Of a stretch of 64,000 nt of DNA, positions 57,038 through 64,000 are shown piece by piece. This DNA is from an uncultured Actinobacillus sp. GTDB lineage: Bacteria; Pseudomonadota; Gammaproteobacteria; Enterobacterales; Pasteurellaceae. The position numbers were made by a program, and so were the translations under genes. The notes beneath the pieces were generated by a model. The model was not told where the DNA came from. It saw nothing but the letters and a program-made list of their open reading frames with translations, and made no database searches. The stretch covers positions 1-64,000 of the forward strand of contig NZ_CAMEFX010000005.1 in the NCBI RefSeq assembly GCF_945915845.1, read 5' to 3'. The first letter of the stretch is position 1. Every line of letters starts with the position of its first letter.

Positions 57038-57430
57038 GTGAGTGTTAATGAGAAAATTCGTATGATGCGAGAAATGAATCAATGGTCACAAGAAGAAATG
57101 GCGGCAAAAATGAATATGTCAACGAATGGTTACGCTAAAATTGAACGTGGTGAAACCAAGCTTAATTTGCATAAACTTGAACAGATTGCCCAAATCCTTA
57201 ATATTGACATATTAGAATTGATGCATAGTGAAGGAAAAGGGGTTCTGTTTTTAATGAATGAACATGCCAATAACACAAACTATTATGGGAATCCTGAAAA
57301 CCTTACTGCTGAAATTGAAAAATTAAAGCTGACAATAGCGCACAAAGATGAAATGTTAATGCAGAAAAATGAGGAAATTGTGGCATTGAAAGAAATTATC
57401 ACGTTGTTAAAAACAAAAGCCAATGAATAA
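57038..57430 (+). CDS. Xre-family HTH regulator with coiled-coil tail
   Basis: 130 residues from GTG 57038 (V-SVNEKIRMMREMNQWSQE), which has GGAGGGGAG four bases before; the GTG at 57008 is unsupported. The helix-turn-helix is WSQEEMAAKMNMSTNGYAKI at about 13-32; the C-terminal part (NLTAEIEKLKLTIAHKDEML onward) is a coiled coil likely to dimerise. Divergent from the surface lipoprotein with a 146-base spacer, so it may control it. Target not known. Confidence 0.75.
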   Translation: MSVNEKIRMMREMNQWSQEEMAAKMNMSTNGYAKIERGETKLNLHKLEQIAQILNIDILELMHSEGKGVLFLMNEHANNTNYYGNPENLTAEIEKLKLTIAHKDEMLMQKNEEIVALKEIITLLKTKANE

Positions 57431-57524
57431 TGAAATTTATGGCAAGTTAAAATGCTTAATAGTAGTAATTCAACTATTGCGGCAAAAAGGAACGCAATAT
57501 TACTTACATAGGGGATAGAGGCTT

Positions 57525-57548
57525 TAGGGCGAATGGAAATTCGCCCTT
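57525..57548. repeat. TAGGGCG palindrome, copy B
   Basis: Identical over 24 bases to 53562-53585. On the minus strand it is followed, after about 8 bases, by low-complexity sequence; it lies between the HTH regulator and manA ends and could terminate either. Confidence 0.75.
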
Positions 57549-57556
57549 TTGTATGT

Positions 57557-58750
57557 TTAAGGTAATTTGGAAAGTACGCAATAACCTTTTTCAATGCCGA
57601 TGATTTGATAATTGGTATCAGCGCAAATAAAGGCAGATTGTCCTTGCGTGAGTTCAAGTGCGGTTGAATTAGCGCGAATTTCTAGTTTGCCTTCCATCAC
57701 AAATAAAATCGTGGCATTTTTTGCAGTAGATTGGATATTGAAATTCGGCGCAAAATTCACGTTTTCTAAGGCAAAATCTTTCGCAGGTGTCCAGTAGTCA
57801 TGGGAGCCGTTGCCTTGTGGGGCGGCCGGGATGAGTTCCGGGATGACTTCGCGGCAATCTACAATTTTGAGTAATTCCGGAATATCCACGTGTTTTGGTG
57901 TTAAGCCACCGCGGATGACATTGTCTGAACATGCCATTAATTCGATATTTTGACCACGTAAATAGGCGTGTGGAATTCCTGCATCTTGGTAAATGCCTTG
58001 TCCTTGTGGGACGTGAACGATATTAAATAAATAGAAGCACATCAAACCCGCATCTAATTTATCTGCGGGGATTTGCATTGCATCACGGCAGTAAAGCACC
58101 CAATAATCAGGGTTTTCAGGCGAGAGATCTTCTTGTTTTCTTGACGCAAAAATAGGGTTTAACCAAGCTTCGAGTTGAGCTTGATCCGCTTGCATAATGT
58201 TGGCATAGAAGCTGTGTAAATCTTGTTTTTCTAATTGATCCGCAAGCTCGGAGAAATGGGCTTTTTCGCGTAAGGTTGCCAAAATTTGAGCTTTAGGTTT
58301 GAAACCGTGTAATAACCAGAAATCAGATAACGCGATCATCATTTCGGGTTTATGGTTGTTGTCTTTATAAGTTCGTTTTGGATCTTTTAAATCAACACCA
58401 CGCGCATTTTCAGCGGCAAAACCGAGTTCGGCTTCGGCTTTAGTTGGGTGAAGTTGAATAGAGAGTGGAGCTTTTACGTCAAGAATTTTGAGTAAATAGG
58501 GTAGCTCATCCCCAAACGTTTGACGGCTTTGTTCGCCAAGTGCGGTTGGATTTTGCTTCAAAAATTCAATTAAAGACTGATTTGTGCCGTTGACTTCGAT
58601 TTGTGATGGCGAAGAAACATGCGCACCCAGCCACCATTCTGCGTATTGTGTGTTTGGTTCTTTATTAAAGTGAATTAAGTTAGGAAGATAATCTTCACCG
58701 CCCCAAACGTAATTTTGTAATGTTCCCGTTAGCTTATAAATTCCCGTCAT
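57557..58750 (-). CDS. manA: Mannose-6-phosphate isomerase
   Basis: Zinc enzyme interconverting fructose-6-P and mannose-6-P, for mannose use or GDP-mannose supply. 397 residues: LQNYVWGG at the start, zinc-binding LSIQLHPTKAEAE and NHKPEMMIALSDF, and IPHAYLRGQNIELMACSDNVIRGGLTPKHVD. Monocistronic, with frdD's end 158 bases upstream. Confidence 0.94.
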   Translation of the reverse strand: MTGIYKLTGTLQNYVWGGEDYLPNLIHFNKEPNTQYAEWWLGAHVSSPSQIEVNGTNQSLIEFLKQNPTALGEQSRQTFGDELPYLLKILDVKAPLSIQLHPTKAEAELGFAAENARGVDLKDPKRTYKDNNHKPEMMIALSDFWLLHGFKPKAQILATLREKAHFSELADQLEKQDLHSFYANIMQADQAQLEAWLNPIFASRKQEDLSPENPDYWVLYCRDAMQIPADKLDAGLMCFYLFNIVHVPQGQGIYQDAGIPHAYLRGQNIELMACSDNVIRGGLTPKHVDIPELLKIVDCREVIPELIPAAPQGNGSHDYWTPAKDFALENVNFAPNFNIQSTAKNATILFVMEGKLEIRANSTALELTQGQSAFICADTNYQIIGIEKGYCVLSKLP

Positions 58751-58864
58751 TTTTTGTCCTATTTATGATGAAATATTTGGACTGGTATTGTATCAGAATT
58801 GGTGAGATTGCGCGGAAAAATCCCGTTAAGTGCGGTGAAATTTTGTTGTATTTTGACCAATAAA

Positions 58865-58894
58865 AAAGGGCATAATATTTTCATTATGCCCTTT
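58865..58894 (-). terminator. frd operon terminator
   Basis: AAAGGGCATAAT (58865-58876) and ATTATGCCCTTT (58883-58894), followed on the minus strand by TTTATTGG. Confidence 0.85.
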
Positions 58895-58908
58895 GTATTG
58901 GATGATGA

Positions 58909-59253
58909 TTAAATCGCCGCTACGCCCCAAATGGCTACAATAGTGTAAAGTACCGCTAATCCGTAAAAGATGAAGCCGCCTGCCGGAACATGCACTTTAA
59001 TATCGTGCATACCGTGATGAACGCGGTGTAAGCCAGCCCACATTGGGAAAATAGTCAATGCTAAGATGACTAATTTGCCGAACCAGTGATGGGCAAATGC
59101 GATAATACCTTCAGGGCTAATCATACCGAATGGTAATAATACGCCTAGGATTAGAATTAATACAGGGAACGCAAGACCGCTCACCATACCGCCGGCACTA
59201 AACATCAACCATACAGGTGGCTCGTTAGAGCGTTGTGGATTTTGATAGCTCAT
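58909..59253 (-). CDS. frdD: Fumarate reductase membrane anchor subunit D
   Basis: A 114-residue inner-membrane anchor with three hydrophobic segments ([57 protein letters not shown]). With FrdC it binds menaquinol. It is the last gene of frdABCD and has the family's [15 protein letters not shown] block. GGGAGC precedes the ATG; 12-base gap to frdC. Confidence 0.94.
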   Translation of the reverse strand: MSYQNPQRSNEPPVWLMFSAGGMVSGLAFPVLILILGVLLPFGMISPEGIIAFAHHWFGKLVILALTIFPMWAGLHRVHHGMHDIKVHVPAGGFIFYGLAVLYTIVAIWGVAAI

Positions 59254-59265
59254 ATTCTTTGCTCC

Positions 59266-59655
59266 CTAGATAAAGGCTAATACTAAGCCAAGGATTGAAA
59301 CAACCACAAATAAACCTTGAAGTGATTTTTTGATCACATCAGCTTTAATTCCTGTGGTACCGGACATTACTTCACCTGTCATATTGAATAAGGTGAATGC
59401 ATGTAACAATAATGCGGCAAGTGAAATTAAGTTTAAGATCACCACAACCGGATTTTGTAAGAATTCAACAAATCCTGTTTCAAAGGTGTTTGAACCTAAC
59501 GCAAATACACCTTTAAGCAACACTAAGCAGAACCACACTGTTGGAAGTGCGGTGGCTTCGCGCAACATATAGAATTTGTAGAAATCCCAACTTTTCCACC
59601 AAGTCGGGGTGATTTCGCGTACGTATTTTTTACGTTTACTTGTTAATTCGCTCAT
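59266..59655 (-). CDS. frdC: Fumarate reductase membrane anchor subunit C
   Basis: 129 residues with three membrane segments. TSKRKKYVREITPTWWKSWD and FYKFYMLREATALPTVWFCL are the conserved quinone-site end; LLLHAFTLFNMTGEVMSG carries the His of the anchor. Directly follows frdB (12 bases). Confidence 0.94.
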   Translation of the reverse strand: MSELTSKRKKYVREITPTWWKSWDFYKFYMLREATALPTVWFCLVLLKGVFALGSNTFETGFVEFLQNPVVVILNLISLAALLLHAFTLFNMTGEVMSGTTGIKADVIKKSLQGLFVVVSILGLVLAFI

Positions 59656-59667
59656 AGTATTCCCCGC

Positions 59668-60435
59668 TTATGCTTTTGGTTTTAACATTGAGATTAAGTA
59701 GTCTTTCGCGCTTTCCAATTTACCTTGGTTAATCGCTGCCGCAGGGTTTACGTGTTTCGGACAAACTTCTGAACACGCGCCTACGAATGTACAAGACCAC
59801 ACACCGTTTTCACCATTGATAATTGGCATACGCTCTGCTTTACCATTATCACGGTTATCTAAGTTATAACGGTGAGCCATTGTTAATGCTGCAGGGCCTA
59901 CGAATTCCGGGTTTAAACCGAATTGTGGGCAAGCTGCGTAACATAAACCACAGTTGATACACATTGAGAATTGACGGTATTTTTCCAACTGTTTTGGTGT
60001 TTGTTTAGTACGACTTTTCGCAAGTTCTGTATTTTCATGCGGTTTGCCGTCTAATTCAGGCATTTTGTTACCGATGATATACGGTTTAATGCTTTCTAAA
60101 CTTTCAATGAAGTGACTTAAATCTACAACCAAATCGCGTTCAATTGGGAAGTTTGCCAAAGCTTCAATACGCATATGACCGCTATAGTCGCGTAAGAAAG
60201 TTTTACAGGCTAACTTAGGAATACCGTTCACCATCATACCGCACGAACCACAAATCGCCATACGGCAAGACCAGCGGTAAGATAGTTCAGGTTCTAAGCG
60301 GTCTTTAATATAACCTAACGCATCTAATAATGATGTTTGGTTATCGTAAGGCACTTGATAGGTTGTCAAATGCGGCTCTTTGTCAGTTTCAGGATTGTAA
60401 CGCAAGATTTCTACGTTCATTACTTGATTCGTCAT
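59668..60435 (-). CDS. frdB: Fumarate reductase iron-sulfur subunit
   Basis: Transfers electrons from menaquinol to FrdA. 255 residues. The [2Fe-2S] ligands lie in [20 protein letters not shown] and the next Cys; the [4Fe-4S]/[3Fe-4S] ligands lie in [15 protein letters not shown] and [14 protein letters not shown]. Between frdA (12 bases) and frdC. Confidence 0.96.
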   Translation of the reverse strand: MTNQVMNVEILRYNPETDKEPHLTTYQVPYDNQTSLLDALGYIKDRLEPELSYRWSCRMAICGSCGMMVNGIPKLACKTFLRDYSGHMRIEALANFPIERDLVVDLSHFIESLESIKPYIIGNKMPELDGKPHENTELAKSRTKQTPKQLEKYRQFSMCINCGLCYAACPQFGLNPEFVGPAALTMAHRYNLDNRDNGKAERMPIINGENGVWSCTFVGACSEVCPKHVNPAAAINQGKLESAKDYLISMLKPKA

Positions 60436-60447
60436 TGTTGCGTCTCC

Positions 60448-62259
60448 TTATGCCTTTTGTGCAGCTTCTTTTGCTGCTTTTTCTTGAGCTTCAGCTTCAG
60501 CACCGTAAACACGTTTCGCCGGTTGCGATTTCGTGATTTTCACCGGGCTGTAATCAATGCGTGGTGCATCATCGCCGTTGTAGAATGCTAATGTGTGTTT
60601 TAAGTAGTTCACATCATCACGCTCTGTGTAGTCTAAACGTTGGTGCGCACCGCGAGATTCTTTACGTGCAATCGCAGAGTTTGCGATAGATTGTGCTACG
60701 TCTAAGATGTAACCTAATTCAACGGTATAAAGCACGTTGGTGTTAAATACGCTTGAACGGTCTTGGATACGGATACGTTTATAACGCTCTTTCAATTCAG
60801 CGATTTTATTCACCGCAGTTTGCATGCTTGCTTCATCACGGTAAATACCACAACCTTCTTCCATTGCCGTACCCATTTCTTCGCGGATATCCGCCCAGTT
60901 TTCAGTACCTTCTTGGTTGTAAAGATCTTCTAAACGTTTCACCACATCTTTAGCTTGTGCGTCAACCGCACTTTGGTTCGCAGGTTGCGCTTCAACTGCG
61001 CGTTGTGCCGCGTATTCACCTGCAACACGACCTAAAACCACTAATTCTGCCAATGAGTTAGAACCTAAACGGTTTGCACCGTGAAGACCTGAAGAGGCAC
61101 ATTCACCCACAGCAAATAAACCTTTGATACGTGTTTCGCTGTTGAAGTCAATTTCGATACCACCCATGGTATAGTGAACAACAGGGCGTACCGGAATTGG
61201 TTCTTTAACCGGGTCAACACCTTCATAAGCATTTGATAATTCACAAATAAACGGTAAACGTTCATGTAAGTAGTCTGCACCTAAATGACGTAGGTCTAAG
61301 TGAACCACATCAACGCCTTTTGCGGTTTTGAGTGTGTTACCTTTTTTCCATTCTTGCCAGAACGCTTGTGAAACTTTGTCACGTGGACCTAATTCCATAT
61401 ATTTGTTTTCCGGTTTACCGATTGGTGTTTCAGGGCCTAGACCATAGTCTTGTAAGTAACGGTAACCGTTTTTGTTCACCAAGATACCACCTTCACCACG
61501 ACAACCTTCGGTCATTAAGATACCTGTATTTGGTAAGCCTGTTGGGTGATATTGAACGAATTCCATATCACGAAGTGGAACACCGTGACGATATGCCATT
61601 GAAAGGCCGTCACCTGTTACGATACCGCCGTTTGTGTTGAATTTGAATGCACGGCAACCACCACCTGTTGCGATAACAACCGCATTGGCGTTGATTTGCA
61701 CTAATGTGCCTTCCATCATATTCATTGCCACTAAACCACGTGCGTGACCATCATCTACTAAGATGTCTAATACGAAGTGTTCATCGAAACGTTGAATTTG
61801 TGGGAATTGAATGGAAGTTTGGAAAAGGGTATGAAGCATATGGAAGCCGGTTTTATCTGCTGCAAACCAAGTACGTTCAATTTTCATACCACCGAAACGG
61901 CGTACGTTAACATCACCGTCTGCTTTACGAGACCAAGGGCAACCCCAACGCTCTAATTGTGTCATTTCAACAGGGGAATGTTGTACGAAATATTCAACAA
62001 CATCTTGTTCACATAACCAGTCACCACCGGCAACAGTGTCTTGGAAGTGTTTGTCATAGCTATCTTCATCTTTGATAACCGCTGCCGCACCACCTTCTGC
62101 TGCTACGGTATGGCTACGCATTGGATAAACTTTTGATACTAAAGCGATTTTTAGGTTTGGGTTAGCTTCCGCAGCCGCAATCGCTGCACGTAAACCGCCA
62201 CCACCTGCACCCACAATCGCAATATCGACATTAACAGTTTGCACGATATTTTTCTCCAA
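60448..62259 (-). CDS. frdA: Fumarate reductase flavoprotein subunit
   Basis: Reduces fumarate to succinate in anaerobic respiration. 603 residues: FAD motif DIAIVGAGGGGLRAAIA, covalent-flavin His in MRSHTVAAEGGAA (about 45), substrate/catalytic region GCRGEGGILVNKNG, HPTGLPNTG, and RPVVHYTMGGIEI. First gene of frdABCD. Menaquinol supplied by the menF-menD pathway would feed it. An exact ArcA box lies 118 bases upstream. Confidence 0.97.
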   Translation of the reverse strand: MEKNIVQTVNVDIAIVGAGGGGLRAAIAAAEANPNLKIALVSKVYPMRSHTVAAEGGAAAVIKDEDSYDKHFQDTVAGGDWLCEQDVVEYFVQHSPVEMTQLERWGCPWSRKADGDVNVRRFGGMKIERTWFAADKTGFHMLHTLFQTSIQFPQIQRFDEHFVLDILVDDGHARGLVAMNMMEGTLVQINANAVVIATGGGCRAFKFNTNGGIVTGDGLSMAYRHGVPLRDMEFVQYHPTGLPNTGILMTEGCRGEGGILVNKNGYRYLQDYGLGPETPIGKPENKYMELGPRDKVSQAFWQEWKKGNTLKTAKGVDVVHLDLRHLGADYLHERLPFICELSNAYEGVDPVKEPIPVRPVVHYTMGGIEIDFNSETRIKGLFAVGECASSGLHGANRLGSNSLAELVVLGRVAGEYAAQRAVEAQPANQSAVDAQAKDVVKRLEDLYNQEGTENWADIREEMGTAMEEGCGIYRDEASMQTAVNKIAELKERYKRIRIQDRSSVFNTNVLYTVELGYILDVAQSIANSAIARKESRGAHQRLDYTERDDVNYLKHTLAFYNGDDAPRIDYSPVKITKSQPAKRVYGAEAEAQEKAAKEAAQKA

Positions 62260-62376
62260 TCAATAATAGTAAAAAAGAAAATGATGATAAAATACGGCGT
62301 ATTTCAACCGCGCTTCTCTATCACGCTACTATTTTCGCTATAAATCTTCTGAATTTCTACCCCTTTTTTACTATTT

Positions 62377-62409
62377 TGTTAATTAATTTCTCTTTTTGTG
62401 ATCTAACGC
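62377..62409. promoter_or_regulatory. ArcA box and CRP/FNR-like half-site before frdA
   Basis: TGTTAATTAA (62377-62386) is an exact ArcA consensus. TTGTGATC at about 62397-62404 adds a CRP/FNR-like half-site. They lie 118-150 bases upstream of frdA, between it and epmA. No full FNR dyad is seen here. Confidence 0.55.
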
Positions 62410-62528
62410 AAAAAATGGATTTTCTTTGAATGAAAAATGATAATTTAAAAGTAAAGAGCGGGCAGATAAATTGATTAACCCACAGCGATTCACTAAAATA
62501 GCCATACTTTTATTAGCCGAGAATCATT

Positions 62529-63497
62529 ATGTCAGAACAGCAATGGCAACCGTCAGCCAGTATTGATAACTTGTTAAAACGCGCCAAAATTATACGCGAA
62601 ATACGCCAATTTTTTAGTGACCGCGGCGTGTTAGAGGTGGAAACACCCGTTCTCAGCGAATTTGGTGTTACCGATTTGCATTTGTCTACTTTTAGTACAG
62701 AATTTATTGCCCCACAAGGCGAACAATCTAAAACCCTTTGGCTGAATACCAGCCCGGAATATCATATGAAACGCTTGCTTGCCGCAGGCTCCGGGGCGAT
62801 TTTCCAACTTTGCAAAGTTTTTCGTAATGAAGAAGCAGGGCGCCGCCATAACCCAGAATTCACTATGTTGGAATGGTATCGACCGCACTTTGATATGTAT
62901 CGCTTAATTAACGAAGTGGATGATTTATTACAATCGATTTTAGATTGTCCCGCGGCGGAAAGTATGAGTTATCAGTTTGCTTTCCAAGAATATGTCGGCG
63001 TAGATCCGCTTTCTGTTGAGCGAGCTAAGTTAGTGGAAATCGCCAGAGCGCATCATTTTATGTGTGATGATGACGAAGAACGGGATACGTTACTGCAGTT
63101 TTTATTTAGTGAAATTGTAGAGCCTAAGATTGGGCAAGACCGTCCGGTTGCCATCTATCATTTCCCTGCAACACAAGCGGCATTGGCGCAAATTAGCTCA
63201 GAAGATCACCGCGTGGCGGAACGTTTTGAGTTTTATTACAAAGGCTTAGAGCTTGCCAATGGTTTCCATGAATTAACGGATGCCAAAGAGCAATTACGCC
63301 GTTTTGAACAAGATAATTGTCAGCGCGAAAAATATGGCTTACCGCAACGCGCAATTGATTACCGCCTATTAGCCGCGTTACAAGCAGGTATGCCGAATAC
63401 CTCCGGCGTGGCATTGGGGGTGGATCGTTTATTGATGATTGCCTTGGGGGCTGAGCAAATTGAAGACGTGATGTCATTTGGCATTAATAACGCCTAA
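62529..63497 (+). CDS. epmA: Elongation factor P beta-lysine ligase
   Basis: A short class II lysyl-tRNA synthetase-like enzyme that attaches (R)-beta-lysine to EF-P. 322 residues with motif 1 [20 protein letters not shown], motif 2 [20 protein letters not shown], motif 3 [13 protein letters not shown]. No anticodon-binding domain, as expected. Divergent from frdA, an order also seen in E. coli. Confidence 0.95.
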   Translation: MSEQQWQPSASIDNLLKRAKIIREIRQFFSDRGVLEVETPVLSEFGVTDLHLSTFSTEFIAPQGEQSKTLWLNTSPEYHMKRLLAAGSGAIFQLCKVFRNEEAGRRHNPEFTMLEWYRPHFDMYRLINEVDDLLQSILDCPAAESMSYQFAFQEYVGVDPLSVERAKLVEIARAHHFMCDDDEERDTLLQFLFSEIVEPKIGQDRPVAIYHFPATQAALAQISSEDHRVAERFEFYYKGLELANGFHELTDAKEQLRRFEQDNCQREKYGLPQRAIDYRLLAALQAGMPNTSGVALGVDRLLMIALGAEQIEDVMSFGINNA

Positions 63498-63536
63498 AGT
63501 GCGGTCAAAAAAAGTGTTATTTAGTACTTGCACAAA

Positions 63537-63583
63537 GCTGGAATGGCGGTTGGTGAGCTTGTCGAACCATAAGACATTCCAGC
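63537..63583. repeat. Nested inverted repeat after epmA
   Basis: GCTGGAATG (63537-63545) pairs with CATTCCAGC (63575-63583); inside, TGGT (63551-63554) pairs with ACCA (63566-63569) around GAGCTTGTCGA. It lies between convergent genes and could terminate both or be a dispersed repeat. Confidence 0.55.
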
Positions 63584-63609
63584 GTTTACTGCACAAGACT
63601 TATGTTTTG

Positions 63610-64000
63610 TTATTTTCCAATGACATCAATAATCAATACTTCAGATTGCGATCCTAATCGCAATGGAATTCCCCAAAAGCCATAGCCCGAAGTGACAAAA
63701 TAATGCCCATTGCCAAGTTGTTTATAACCATAGGCCAAATCATACATCAACATGGTAAATAAATTGGCAGGAAAAATTTGCCCCTTGTGCGTATGCCCTG
63801 ACACCTGTAAATCAATAGGTAATTGGCTATGTTTCATCACATCAGTAGGGCGATGATCCATTAAAAAAATCGGCATCTTGGTATCCACCGTTTGAAGCAA
63901 GGTCTTGGTTTCAGGACGATTAACCGCCATTTCATCATTTCGTCCAATAAGGACAAATTGATGATTTACGACCACACTTTCATCTTCCAATAATTGCAAA
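63610..64000 (-). CDS. Metallophosphoesterase, C-terminal part (runs off window)
   Basis: At least 129 residues of a calcineurin-like phosphoesterase; the 5' end is beyond 64000. SGHTHKGQIFP holds the last two metal-binding His of the family (GHTH), and MDHRP is the preceding conserved Asp-His segment. The ending YVTSGYGFWGIPLRLGSQ-like block (FVTSGYGFWGIPLRLG) resembles YkuE/membrane-associated members. Substrate unknown. Confidence 0.85.
   Translation of the reverse strand, partial: LQLLEDESVVVNHQFVLIGRNDEMAVNRPETKTLLQTVDTKMPIFLMDHRPTDVMKHSQLPIDLQVSGHTHKGQIFPANLFTMLMYDLAYGYKQLGNGHYFVTSGYGFWGIPLRLGSQSEVLIIDVIGK

Overview
This window is a chromosomal segment of a Haemophilus-type Pasteurellaceae. 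The 9-base uptake signal AAGTGCGGT and its complement occur throughout, often as inverted pairs that double as terminators. Gene content and order (mla-ibaG-murA, thrLABC, dapE, aceEF-lpd, frdABCD-epmA, arcA, sodC, menF-menD) also fit H. influenzae and close relatives such as H. parainfluenzae or Aggregatibacter. I do not assign a species. There is no rRNA, CRISPR array or complete prophage.

Region 1 (1-4500) is an AT-rich accessory island. It begins inside a fragment of the same IS as the one at 3415-3738. It then holds an orphan array of Rhs-type C-terminal toxin tips with immunity genes: an Imm26-like gene, a DNA/RNA nuclease tip with an NTF2-fold-like immunity gene, and a decapitated second copy of the same pair. 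A 94-bp MITE-like insertion separates the two copies, and an Rhs core scrap follows. Next comes the most unusual locus: a promoter, two 40-nt RNA repeats with a compensatory base change, a perfect 11-bp terminator stem, and a PBECR4-like nuclease gene that appears frameshifted. This layout resembles a type III (RNA antitoxin) toxin-antitoxin system. Downstream is a second candidate small RNA (about 150 nt) with its own promoter and terminator, then a transposase scrap fused to a tyrosine recombinase tail, and a HigBA-like toxin-antitoxin pair.

Region 2 (4500-53600) is mostly core chromosome: rdgC, proC, alaA, menF-menD, the mlaFEDCB-ibaG-murA lipid transport/envelope cluster, yggS, sodC, the thr operon with leader peptide and attenuator, yffB-dapE and an M15 peptidase, darP/pmbA, a MepS-like lipoprotein, the pyruvate dehydrogenase operon, der, yedE, two tRNA-Asp genes, dnaQ/rnhA, grpE, nadK, recN, ompW/yciCBA-yciI, arcA, smpB, lexA, mnmC, fabB, proA, tRNA-fMet and holD/rsmC. 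At 24291-24431 five perfect or near-perfect hairpins with tiny loops lie in a row.

Region 3 (53600-57500) is a surface-lipoprotein (type XI secretion) locus. A Slam-family outer-membrane protein and a polyglycine/coiled-coil lipoprotein substrate are separated by a solitary RelB/DinJ-type antitoxin, with a divergent HTH regulator beside them. Region 4 (57500-64000) returns to core genes: manA, frdABCD with an exact ArcA box upstream, epmA, and the end of a metallophosphoesterase gene that runs off the window.

Regulatory signals visible in the sequence link several loci to respiration and stress: FNR/CRP-like sites at ompW-yciC, an FNR-like palindrome before arcA, the ArcA box before frdA, SOS-like boxes before recN and lexA, and a perfect CRP site before the MepS-like gene.
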